DNA from: Saprospirales bacterium
GTDB lineage: Bacteria; Bacteroidota; Bacteroidia; Chitinophagales; Saprospiraceae
NCBI GenBank assembly: GCA_007695145.1
Contig: REEI01000041.1
Coordinates: 1 to 64,000 of the forward strand
DNA length: 64,000 bases
Reading direction: 5' to 3'
Shown here: piece after piece, positions 1 through 8,553 of the stretch
Layout of the letters: the number at the start of each line of letters is the position of its first letter
Numbering within the stretch: the stretch's first letter is position 1
Program-made: the position numbers and the translations under genes
Notes under the pieces: generated by a model
What the model saw: only the letters and a program-made list of their open reading frames with translations
Databases searched by the model: none
What the model was told of the DNA's origin: nothing

Positions 1-58
1 GCAATTGACTAATTGCAAAGCTGGGAGGCTTTCCTCTCTTCAAAACTTCAAAAATTCA

Positions 59-358
59 CAATCGTTAATCGGTGTTCGATATTCAATCTTTTTAAGTAAT
101 CGTAAATCGACGTTCGGTGTTCAATCTTTCATAAAAAGGATCATCGCCTCACCTATAGGCTTTTGTCACTTTGGGACACTTTGGCTGTTGGCGATTGGCT
201 TTTGGCTTTTAGCTGTTGGCTTTTGGCTTGCTTGTGCAAAAATCAACAATCGTTAATCGGTGTTCGATATTCAATCTTTTTAAGCAATCGTTAATCGGTG
301 TTCGATGTTCAATCTTTTAAGCAATCGTTAATCGGTGTTCGATATTCAATCTTTTATA
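59..358. repeat. Cluster of five 30-base direct repeats
   Basis: Five copies of a 30-base unit start ATCGTTAATCGGTG and end TTCAATCTT, at 61-90, 99-128, 249-278, 287-316 and 324-353. Copies 1, 3 and 5 are identical, copy 4 differs by one base and copy 2 by several. Adjacent copies are 37-38 bases apart, separated by a 7-8 base linker rich in TTAAG. Between copies 2 and 3 (about 178-232) is a second simple repeat built on GGCTTTTGGC/GCTGTTGGC. The cluster lies just downstream of the stop codon of the minus-strand T9SS gene. The spacing is too short for CRISPR. Function unknown. Confidence 0.85.
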
Positions 359-363
359 AATGT

Positions 364-1989
364 TCACTTAAAAACAACAAGTTTCTCCACCCCAGCACTT
401 CCATCGCGATCCAAAACCCTCACCACATAAACCCCCGCACCAAACCCACTCAAATCCAAATAGTACTCCGGCAGACCGGGCTGCATGGGACTGCGAAAGG
501 CTTCTCTTCCCGACATATCGTAAACAGTGATTTCCACCGGCTCCAATCCGCTCCAACCCACAATAGCATAGTCCCTGGCCGGATTGGGATAAAGGTGCAG
601 CCCACGATCGGATTCCTCCGGTATAAACCATGTAGTAGTGGTAAGCGTGGAGTCACAAACGGGATAGTCCGTTCCCAGCCGGTAGTTGGGATGGTAGGGA
701 AGGCCGTAAGAATGGTTGCCTGGCAACTTAAAGCTATGCTGCTGAAAATCACAGGCCAAGCCTTTTCGGTCGGGATAGTTGATGACGTGCAGCCAGGAAA
801 CGGTGTTGGGTGAACTCATGTAAATGCGGCAATCGGGACCTAATTGTTGCATAAAAAAATAGGTTGGTAGATTATTCGCAGGATCTCTAAATTCATCAAA
901 TTCGGCAATGTGTACCATAGATGCTTCAATATCCTCTGCATGAAGATCGTATTGATATAAATGGGTCAATGTATTGATATACAAAAATCTTCCACTGGGA
1001 CTGATGGCTGCGCCACCACCGCCAGAGGAAAATTGAAGAACAAAACTATCACGCTCAGGATGAGGAAGGTGGCGGATATTGGAAAGTTCACCATTGGTGC
1101 GATCAAAATCAAATACGAAAGTACCTATCGTGTCCCCAGGCATCCATACTGCAAATACACTCCCATTAGGACTTGTAGCTGATGATCCAATAAAACCAAT
1201 TCTATTGCCTAATTCAAAGTTAGAATAATCCACGTTTTTGACTATCATGGTATCAAGGCCCTCTGGACTTAAACGAATGGTTCTGTAATTGTTTAAGTGT
1301 TCAGCAGGAGGCACAATCAACCACCAATTATTTGGTTTGGTATCTCTTATGGCTACCATCCCAGCTAAGCCCACTAAAGTATCAACAAGGATTTTCTTTT
1401 TGACCAATTCGTAAGTACTATTTTCTTTTTGCTCTATACGAGATAATTGCAAGTCAAATGCAACTAAACCATACGGAGCTTGAAAATTTGTGTTATGAGC
1501 CCATTCATATCGGTGATTAATCATGAAAAACAAAGAATCCTTCTTATCCATAGGCAGAGCAAACAAAGTTTGAACCCAACTTCCATATCCTATACTATGT
1601 TCCTCACCAAAACAATGTGTTTCATGCATTTGCCCTTCTACAATTTTTTCTCCTCCATTTATTTTATTCCCATCCTGATCATAAACTGAACAACCATTTG
1701 AAAAAAAGATAAGTTCTCCATTTGAATTGGCCATGGAAAGGGTAGCAACACCCCCGGTTGAGCCAAAAAGTCCTGTCCTGATGGTATCCGGCGGATTGCT
1801 GTGAAATGATATTTTATTTATTGCAAATCTCGGTGCATCCCACCAGTCAGCCATGTATCCGATTAACCATTCGTAATCATTCTTGTTCTGGGACTCTAAA
1901 TTGATAGGTACGGAAAAAGACAATATAAATACCAAAAAAACAGAGTGGAGCCATGGCTCCACTCTGACGTTTATTTTCATTGTTTTCAT
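364..1989 (-). CDS. T9SS type A sorting domain-containing secreted protein
   Basis: The protein has 541 residues. It begins with a basic N-terminus and a hydrophobic stretch (about residues 14-30, VFLVFILSFSVPI) typical of a Sec signal peptide. The last ~75 residues are a type A T9SS sorting domain: LYPNPARDY, then ITVYDMSGRE, then GVYVVRVLDRDG and a basic end VEKLVVFK. This domain is recognised by the T9SS, so the mature protein should be exported across the outer membrane and anchored or released. The middle part shows no family I can name; its repeated short beta-strand pattern could be propeller-like. The ATG overlaps the TGA of the upstream gene (ATGA), so the two are probably translationally coupled. 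Confidence 0.85.
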   Translation of the reverse strand: MKTMKINVRVEPWLHSVFLVFILSFSVPINLESQNKNDYEWLIGYMADWWDAPRFAINKISFHSNPPDTIRTGLFGSTGGVATLSMANSNGELIFFSNGCSVYDQDGNKINGGEKIVEGQMHETHCFGEEHSIGYGSWVQTLFALPMDKKDSLFFMINHRYEWAHNTNFQAPYGLVAFDLQLSRIEQKENSTYELVKKKILVDTLVGLAGMVAIRDTKPNNWWLIVPPAEHLNNYRTIRLSPEGLDTMIVKNVDYSNFELGNRIGFIGSSATSPNGSVFAVWMPGDTIGTFVFDFDRTNGELSNIRHLPHPERDSFVLQFSSGGGGAAISPSGRFLYINTLTHLYQYDLHAEDIEASMVHIAEFDEFRDPANNLPTYFFMQQLGPDCRIYMSSPNTVSWLHVINYPDRKGLACDFQQHSFKLPGNHSYGLPYHPNYRLGTDYPVCDSTLTTTTWFIPEESDRGLHLYPNPARDYAIVGWSGLEPVEITVYDMSGREAFRSPMQPGLPEYYLDLSGFGAGVYVVRVLDRDGSAGVEKLVVFK

Positions 1990-4900
1990 CTGATGTTATT
2001 TTGGACTATAAAGGAAACAGTGCGGGTTGGATCTTTTCCACTCAATTTGAGAAAGTACTGTCCTGACTCCATACCGTAAGTAGAAATACTCAATAGCTGA
2101 CCGGATTCATTTCTTCCCTCTGCAACCAATTTGCCGTCAATACTGAATATAACCCATCGTTCAAAGTCCATCTCACTTATATCCACCGATATCTTACTGC
2201 TCGCCGGATTGGGGAAGACCCTGATTTGAGCCTCCAGCTTTTCTGCTTCTGGTCTGATCACCCGTTGATTCCAGGTATCAGTGCAGAGGGTATCATTGTA
2301 AATCACATCCGGCTCATAGGTGAGTCTTATGTTGCGTGCCCAGTACACTGCAGGGCCTCCAAAGGCCGGGCAGAGGTCAGATATGTCCTCTATCAGATCC
2401 AGATCGGACTGGCTGAAGCTCCATTGGCCTCGGAATACACTACCTGCGATCAGGTGTAGCATTTGCGCTTCGTAGGCTTCGGGTGCTTCTTCAGCGGTGA
2501 TGGTGTTGAGGGTGGTTTGGGCCTGAGACCCTATTACACTTATGTCCGGCGCATGATTGGCGAGGTATTGATCCAGGTTTTCACTCACCTGCTGTATGGT
2601 GGCCAGCAAGGCCAGTCGGTCGGTCAGCCACTGAGTGGTATCCACAGAGTTGGTATCCACCCATGCCACACTGTCCAGCTCAAACAAAGCCCAAACCCAG
2701 GTGAAGATGCTGTCCGATTTTTCCTCTACGACCATCCATGCGGTGGAATCCAAATCCAAGGCGTTGGATAAAGTCTCTCTCACCTGATATAGGGTGGCAA
2801 TATTGCTGGTGCTCACATCCTGCAAGAAGGTATCCAGGGCTGTACCTATAAGGGCTGTTGACTGATACTGCCCTTTCTGTATCTGCTCGTACAGATTTCT
2901 TCTTGAGATATTTTTCCAACTGTCGTAAAACGGATTGGAATCAAAGGTTTCAAAATCATTCACCAGCAAACGATCCCAGTCAGTGGGAGTGCTTCGCGGA
3001 TTGAAATCGTACCACGGACTTTCCGGTCGCCCTTGTGGGCAGCCCCAGCTATTGCCAAATGTTTGATCAAAAAACCAGGTAACCGGATACCTCGTGGTAA
3101 TAAAATCCGGGTCTTCATCGGAATCTACGAAAAATCGGGATTCATTAAATAATTGTGGTATATCATTCATATGTCTGGCTCCGAGTACACCGGATGGTGC
3201 AGAAATCTCGTAGTAAGTATCCCAGATATTGCCGTGGTGGCGCTGGATGCCGGTGATGTGTGGCGTTGTCTGGTTGCCCTGTCCGCCGAAGCCGTACAGC
3301 AAGCCAAAGTCTTGATGAATACCGATCTCATTGCCTTTGAGCTCGCTATTTTCACTTCCACCGATTACCTGCATTCCATAGCGAGTATACTCTGTTTGGT
3401 TGCAGTTTACCCTGGCGCTGTGGCTGTCTCTCAGCAGTAGGCCGGTGGAATTTACGGTGGCGAGAGTAGGTCGGTCGGTGGTGTTGTAGTCGACCAGACC
3501 AAAAGGGGAGTTGATCAATGCTATACCGAGGTAGTCAACATTGTCTGAGAGGTCCACCACCGAGTTTTCCCTGATCCTCAGATGCGACACGCTGTTGGCA
3601 TAAATGCCTTTTTGCGAATTGGAGCGGATAAGTATGTCATTATTCTCAATAAATCGACCACCGCTACCGGTATAGCCAAAACCAAATAAGGCAATGCCAT
3701 AGTTATTCTGTCCTGGAGGAGGGGGAGAAGCGCTTTCCATAAATATTTCGTTATTTAGGATATTTAGGTATCCTCCGGCTACTGAATTGTGCAGAATGCC
3801 AAAATCTTCAGCGGATATGTGGTTGTTGCTGACATTATTGATCCCGAGGCTTGTCTGGGTCAACCATACACCTATTGGGCAGCCCACAATAGAGTTTTCT
3901 CTAACTATATTGAAACCGTTGTTCATATTTATCCCGGCTTCCTCCGCATTTACAATAACTCCATTTCTTATCTGTGAAGGAATACCAGTGGTTTGCTCCA
4001 GCAATATACCAATACCTCCATAGCCCTGGTCGTCGTTGATATAGGCATTGGTAATGGAGTAATTTTGGATAAATACACCGGAATTGACTGCGTGCACTCC
4101 CAACGGTATATCTTTTATGGTATTTGGCAAAACCTGACCTGCCGGCCCCACTCCCCCCGCAGTAAAATGCATGAGATCGTGTATATGTACCGCTGCATAA
4201 GGCAGTTCAGACTCGAGGCTTGAGTATCCATCGGGAAAATCAAACAGGCCGTTTTCATGAATGAATTCATTCCCATAGAAAGGACCCATATTGATCGAAT
4301 ACCTGCCGGAACCTGTATTGGGAGCAGTGTAAAACGAAACGTAATTTCCGTCAAAGATGTTGGTACTGACATTGACTGTGCCTCCGGGTTCAACATGAAT
4401 GGAATGGATGCCATCCCTGATGTAGCTGTCGTGAATATTTAAGATGGCACCTTCTTCCACTACTATGCTGTTCCAAAGCGTATCACAGGAGGTAATTATT
4501 GTTCTATCCATTGTGAAAGTAACCCCGGATTTTATGATTAGCCTTGCATCCGGCCCCATATAGATAAAACGATGTGTACCGCTCGAAACATCGTTTGGCC
4601 ATACTTTTGGAGTTGTATGTGCAAAACCGACATCATTTATAAAACAATAATCAATGTCAACCACCAAATCGCCCAAAACCATTAAATTATTTGTATAGCC
4701 AAGTCCTTCTTCTTTAAGGCAGGCAGCATCCTGATGGGGCAACATGAAGGGTTCTTCAGCAACAGGATAAAGTTCATCATAAACAAAATCAGATAAGTTT
4801 TGAGGTGTCGTAGCTCCATCAATTAAAATGTGGCGTCTGGAAGAGAAATGATGAGGGAGCCCTCCAAGTAACTCTAATTCATATAAGTCTTCAATGGTAA

Positions 4901-5435
4901 AGCTATTCAAATCAAAACCATCGATGGGACCGGATTGGAATTCAAAGACTAACTTTTGACTAAAAATACTTCTATTAATAGTGTTTTGAATGATGAAGGT
5001 CTCAAATTGACCATATCCCCACCATATTTCTTCAGCATTATTGGGGAATTCAAAAGTCTCAGTAATGTTAAAAAAATAGGCATAGAAGTCTGTAGGAGGA
5101 TCACTTAAAACTTTGTGTCCAAGGTAATTGATTGAAATGTTATGCCCTTCCCATAACTGTTCGGTGGAGATTATATGCTCAAAGCTGTAATCCGGCGTTC
5201 TGGAATTCACAACAAACAAGTACGAAACTTCATAAGTAGTCGATTCTAAATCAAAAGGGTCATAATTTGGATTTTCCTTCTCATCGGCATTTACTCTAAA
5301 TAAAATAGAGTTTTCAGCATGAGAACAGAAAGGCTTGGACAGTATGCCCTGGTTGATGTCAAACCCCAATGATTCTAGGGATGTCGGGTGCCATTCAATA
5401 AACTCCTGAGAAAAACCAATAGTTAAATTAACCAT
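1986..5435 (-). CDS. Right-handed beta-helix T9SS cargo protein, signal peptide out of frame
   Basis: The 1149-residue frame has a central region (about residues 280-720) rich in N-x-I/V and G-I/V repeats (NNVSNNHIS, RENSIVG, ENNDILI). This is the pattern of right-handed parallel beta-helix (NosD/pectate-lyase-like) proteins. The end is a type A T9SS sorting domain (FPNPASSK ... SGQYFLKLSG). The only in-frame ATG gives a poor leader, MVNLTIGFSQ. Upstream in the same frame the DNA encodes a good signal-peptide core (WVFTCLCLLMVNLTIGFSQ) with no start codon. A start ATG at 5526-5524, in another frame, joins it only if the nine-C tract lost one base or gained two. The gene is therefore phase-off, decayed, or carries a sequencing indel. 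It is followed directly by the 541-residue T9SS gene. Confidence 0.85.
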   Translation of the reverse strand: MVNLTIGFSQEFIEWHPTSLESLGFDINQGILSKPFCSHAENSILFRVNADEKENPNYDPFDLESTTYEVSYLFVVNSRTPDYSFEHIISTEQLWEGHNISINYLGHKVLSDPPTDFYAYFFNITETFEFPNNAEEIWWGYGQFETFIIQNTINRSIFSQKLVFEFQSGPIDGFDLNSFTIEDLYELELLGGLPHHFSSRRHILIDGATTPQNLSDFVYDELYPVAEEPFMLPHQDAACLKEEGLGYTNNLMVLGDLVVDIDYCFINDVGFAHTTPKVWPNDVSSGTHRFIYMGPDARLIIKSGVTFTMDRTIITSCDTLWNSIVVEEGAILNIHDSYIRDGIHSIHVEPGGTVNVSTNIFDGNYVSFYTAPNTGSGRYSINMGPFYGNEFIHENGLFDFPDGYSSLESELPYAAVHIHDLMHFTAGGVGPAGQVLPNTIKDIPLGVHAVNSGVFIQNYSITNAYINDDQGYGGIGILLEQTTGIPSQIRNGVIVNAEEAGINMNNGFNIVRENSIVGCPIGVWLTQTSLGINNVSNNHISAEDFGILHNSVAGGYLNILNNEIFMESASPPPPGQNNYGIALFGFGYTGSGGRFIENNDILIRSNSQKGIYANSVSHLRIRENSVVDLSDNVDYLGIALINSPFGLVDYNTTDRPTLATVNSTGLLLRDSHSARVNCNQTEYTRYGMQVIGGSENSELKGNEIGIHQDFGLLYGFGGQGNQTTPHITGIQRHHGNIWDTYYEISAPSGVLGARHMNDIPQLFNESRFFVDSDEDPDFITTRYPVTWFFDQTFGNSWGCPQGRPESPWYDFNPRSTPTDWDRLLVNDFETFDSNPFYDSWKNISRRNLYEQIQKGQYQSTALIGTALDTFLQDVSTSNIATLYQVRETLSNALDLDSTAWMVVEEKSDSIFTWVWALFELDSVAWVDTNSVDTTQWLTDRLALLATIQQVSENLDQYLANHAPDISVIGSQAQTTLNTITAEEAPEAYEAQMLHLIAGSVFRGQWSFSQSDLDLIEDISDLCPAFGGPAVYWARNIRLTYEPDVIYNDTLCTDTWNQRVIRPEAEKLEAQIRVFPNPASSKISVDISEMDFERWVIFSIDGKLVAEGRNESGQLLSISTYGMESGQYFLKLSGKDPTRTVSFIVQNNIR

Positions 5436-5496
5436 TAGTAAACAAAGACAGGTGAAGACCCATTTCGACCAAAGGCTGACTACTGATCTTCTGTAA

Positions 5497-5505
5497 GGGG
5501 GGGGG
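5497..5505. repeat. Homopolymer G9/C9 tract in signal-peptide region
   Basis: Nine consecutive G on the plus strand (C on the coding strand) lie between the ATG at 5526-5524 and the rest of the beta-helix T9SS gene. ATG-AAA-CAT-TTT-AGT-AAT-TTA followed by eight or eleven C would read straight into the signal peptide. With nine it shifts frame. Tracts like this are classic sites of slipped-strand mispairing and also of sequencing error. Confidence 0.8.
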
Positions 5506-5526
5506 TAAATTACTAAAATGTTTCAT

Positions 5527-6046
5527 AATAAAAAATTTAAAATGTTAAAAAATAATTGTGCAAGAGCGTTTACTGCTATAATTAAAGCAGTGTCCATGGG
5601 TATTTTGAAACATCAAACCATTACTAGCGAAAAAGATATTCGAAGGGATGTTCATCAATCTAATTTTGAAGGCAACGGATAAACTGGTTTTTGCAAATAT
5701 ACACCAAGGTTTTTAATTTCGCAAGTTTTTTGCAAAAAATTTTAAAAAAAATATTTGAATGATGAAGGAGGACGACTATGTATTACGATTTACAATAATT
5801 CATATTAATTTCAATAATAGTAATATACATAGGAAAATTAACGACATTCAGAATTTTAAAATTTTTCCTAAATTTTGTCATCATTGCCAACTACAAATTG
5901 ACCAGGCCACAGTGGATGAAGCTCATCAATTAGGTGTAAAGGACTTTTAAGGATAAAAAATTAGAATAAAATTTTACTTCGATAAAGTAGGTGCTTAACC
6001 GACACAGTAAGCGTGGCATAACACTAGTGTAGTCAAAGTGATTCAC
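5527..6046. other. AT-rich intergenic region, no gene recognised
   Basis: This stretch holds promoter space for the minus-strand T9SS pair and the 3' flank of the symporter. A 63-codon plus-strand frame at 5759-5950 is present, but it is very AT-biased (N, I, K, F rich) and resembles nothing I know. I see no repeat, hairpin with a T-run, or mobile-element end. Confidence 0.5.
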
Positions 6047-7354
6047 TCATTCAGAAGGGTAGTGGTCATCCCAGTTTTTAACCTTTGGGTCTCCGAGCTT
6101 GTCAACACTTTTGGCAACCAGCATGGAGACTGTTGCATCGCCGGTCACATTCGCTACGGTTCTACACATATCCAATGGTCGATCGACGGCAAATATTAAA
6201 GCCAATCCAGCTTCAGGTATGCCGGCCTGCGCCAAAACGATTACCAGCATAACCATGCCAGCACTGGGTACTGCAGCAGACCCTATGGAAGCGAGAGTGG
6301 CTGTAATAACAATGCCCAACTGGGCTCCAATTGATAATTCCAAGCCAAAGGCCTGTGCAATAAAGACAGCAGCAATTGCCTGATAAAGACTGGTTCCGTC
6401 CATGTTGATAGTAGCACCGATTGGAAGTACAAAGCTTGTAACTTCCCGATCTACTCCCAGATGTTCTTCTGTTCGCTCCATGGTCACTGGTAGAGTAGCA
6501 GCACTGGAACTGGTAGAAAAGGCTACCAACTGAGCAGGAGAAATCCCTTTGAAAAAGAAGGAGAAACTTTTTCCTGTAAAAATTTTCATGACCAGGGGAT
6601 AGAATATTCCCACCATAAAGGCCAATCCCAGTACTACGCAAAGTGCATACCAAAGCAAAGCCACAAAAATATCAACACTGGGGGACTCTACTACCAGTGC
6701 AGCTAAAAGAGCACCAACCCCATAAGGAGCTGCCAGCATTATAAGGTCAATCAGTTTTAAAATGACCTCATTGAGCCCGTCAAAGAAATGCTTAACTGTC
6801 TTGACCTTTTCATTAGGCAGGAGAATAAGCCCAATTCCAAAGAAAATAGCAACTATTATTACCTGAAGCATGTTTCCGTTATCCGCTGCTGCTGAGAAGA
6901 TATTCTCTGCAAATAAATCTTCGAGAGGTTGCAGGGGTCCGGCATCTCTGGTCTCGGCTGCAAGTTGCTGGGTTCTCTCAGCATCCGCTCCATAGGCAGC
7001 TACCAGTTGCTCTCTGGTTTCTTCAGTGATGGTTTTTCCGGGCTGAATGACGTTCACTATGCTCAGCCCTACAGTGACCGCAAATACAGTGGTAATCAAA
7101 TATATTCCTATCGTTCGCTTTCCTAGTATAGAAAGTTTAGAAATGTCCTGAAGATCACTGATGCCCTTTATCAATGAAGCAATGATAAGAGGCATTGCAA
7201 TCATCTTCAATACATCTATAAAAATACTTCCAAAAGGCTTCACAAAATCAATAATAATGCCCGGTCCCCAGCTAAACTGTACAGCTATTGCCCCAACTAA
7301 AACCCCGACTACCATTCCGGTAATGATCTGCCAATGCAGCGCCATTTTTTTCAT
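6047..7354 (-). CDS. gltP: Dicarboxylate/amino acid:cation symporter (SLC1/DAACS family)
   Basis: The 435-residue inner-membrane protein has the hydrophobic profile of the GltP/DctA/Glt(Ph) family. The re-entrant loop HP1 serine motif is seen as STSSSAATLP (residues 280-289). The TM7 cation-binding motif is GATINMDGT (313-321), corresponding to the NMDGT signature. The C-terminus carries DRPLDMCRTVANVTGD, matching TM8, where the Asp and Arg contact substrate. It should import glutamate, aspartate or C4-dicarboxylates with Na+ or H+. Length is normal for the family. It stands alone, with intergenic gaps on both sides. The symbol is by family; the exact substrate cannot be told from the sequence. 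Confidence 0.92.
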   Translation of the reverse strand: MKKMALHWQIITGMVVGVLVGAIAVQFSWGPGIIIDFVKPFGSIFIDVLKMIAMPLIIASLIKGISDLQDISKLSILGKRTIGIYLITTVFAVTVGLSIVNVIQPGKTITEETREQLVAAYGADAERTQQLAAETRDAGPLQPLEDLFAENIFSAAADNGNMLQVIIVAIFFGIGLILLPNEKVKTVKHFFDGLNEVILKLIDLIMLAAPYGVGALLAALVVESPSVDIFVALLWYALCVVLGLAFMVGIFYPLVMKIFTGKSFSFFFKGISPAQLVAFSTSSSAATLPVTMERTEEHLGVDREVTSFVLPIGATINMDGTSLYQAIAAVFIAQAFGLELSIGAQLGIVITATLASIGSAAVPSAGMVMLVIVLAQAGIPEAGLALIFAVDRPLDMCRTVANVTGDATVSMLVAKSVDKLGDPKVKNWDDHYPSE

Positions 7355-7506
7355 GTTTCTCTATTTGTAAAGACTAACTCCCAATGCCTTAAGGCCTGTT
7401 TGCCGAAAAGATGTTGTGAGAAAATCCTTTCTCAAAGGGCCAAATTAGAAATTAATTGAACGGTTTGAAAAATTATGCAGGTTTTTTGTGGAAATTATTT
7501 ATCAAA

Positions 7507-7550
7507 GTTTCACAATTCTTAATCAATCAGATATAGTATGCGATATGAGG
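7507..7550. repeat. Dispersed 44-base repeat, copy 1
   Basis: The sequence starting GTTTCACAATTCTTAATCAA and running through ATAGTATGCGATATG matches a second stretch at 56958-57000 in 35 of the first 40 positions, in the same orientation. It lies in the intergenic gap between the symporter and mnmD. No coding potential or obvious hairpin was seen. Confidence 0.6.
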
Positions 7551-7604
7551 CAGATTGTTGAATTCTGAAAGCAAGGCAAAATCGGCCCACTGGCAGTCAC
7601 TGGA

Positions 7605-8285
7605 TCAACTCTTGTGGGCTCTAAGCATTTCCCGCTTGCCGGGCGGCCCCGGTAGTTTTTCCCATTTAAACCCCAAATTGGTCAACATTCTTCGAAACTG
7701 GCCCTGGACACAATAGGTAACCAACACTCCATCACTTTTCAAAGCATGGAATATGTGAACAAATAATTCACGCGTCCACAATTCCGGCTGAGTTCCCGGA
7801 CCAAATGCATCAAAGTAGATCAGGTCATAAGTCTCTTCGGGTCTGAATTGAAGAAAATCCTGTTTGGATTTAATTAAAGTAAAATTGTTGTGGTATTCAG
7901 TGAGAACTCCCCATTCTTGAAGGTGGATGTCCTGGAAAAGTCTTTGATTCGTTCGAGAAGTCCTGTAAGCTTCAAAAAGTATTTGAGAAAATTCGGCGAT
8001 TTGTGCAGCGGGGAGGGGGTGAAGTTCCAATGCAAAGTACTTACATATAATTTCAGCGGGTTTTTCTATTGCAGTCAGCCAGCAGTTTAGCCCGCTTCCG
8101 AAGCCAAATTCCAGAATAGACAATTCTTCCCTTTTCACACAGTGGTGCAAAAGCCCTGCCTCAATAAAAACATGTTTGCTTTCTGCAAGTGCGCCATGAC
8201 CGGAGTGGTACTCAGCGCCGTAAATGCCGGATACTACAGTTGGGGAGCCATCCTTTGTTTTTTCAATGCGATGTTCCATCTTCAA
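7605..8285 (-). CDS. mnmD: tRNA U34 5-methylaminomethyl-2-thiouridine methyltransferase MnmD-like
   Basis: The 226-residue cytoplasmic protein matches the MnmD family, the stand-alone form of the methyltransferase half of MnmC. It begins with the family's N-terminal block (TKDGSPTV.SGIYGAEYHSGHGA). The SAM-binding motif I is LEFGFGSGLNCWLT (about residues 58-71). A DLIYFDAFGPGTQPELW block (about 134-150) fits the catalytic loop. A C-terminal GPPGKREMLRA motif is typical of the family. The enzyme would methylate nm5s2U34 to mnm5s2U34 in tRNA wobble positions, using SAM. It is divergent from the Mur ligase gene to its right, with a 268-base gap. No MnmC2 oxidase domain is present. Confidence 0.9.
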   Translation of the reverse strand: MKMEHRIEKTKDGSPTVVSGIYGAEYHSGHGALAESKHVFIEAGLLHHCVKREELSILEFGFGSGLNCWLTAIEKPAEIICKYFALELHPLPAAQIAEFSQILFEAYRTSRTNQRLFQDIHLQEWGVLTEYHNNFTLIKSKQDFLQFRPEETYDLIYFDAFGPGTQPELWTRELFVHIFHALKSDGVLVTYCVQGQFRRMLTNLGFKWEKLPGPPGKREMLRAHKS

Positions 8286-8553
8286 CTCATCTCCGGAGGT
8301 GAGGTGTTAAAGTTGAATTAAAATAACTGAAAGATGCTGTTAAATAGACTTGAAAAGGTGTCATCGATAGAAAAACTCCCGGGGCAACCGTATCCCCGGT
8401 TGCAAGAGGATAAGGTGACAAGTACCAGTGCTGAAGCGAACAAAAGTGTTCTATTAATTCGGTTTTTCATTAAAAATTTCTTTGATTTGCGCAAAAATAA
8501 TAATCTCCGGAATAAAACGGCCGGCTGGTCTGTTTATTCTCAAACACAGATAG

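Noticed and set aside
61..353. CRISPR array
   Set aside because: The repeat linkers are only 7-8 bases and are themselves similar, and no cas genes are present.
5759..5950. 63-codon plus-strand frame in the AT-rich intergenic region
   Set aside because: Extremely N/I/K/F-rich, as expected from AT-rich noncoding DNA; no family match.
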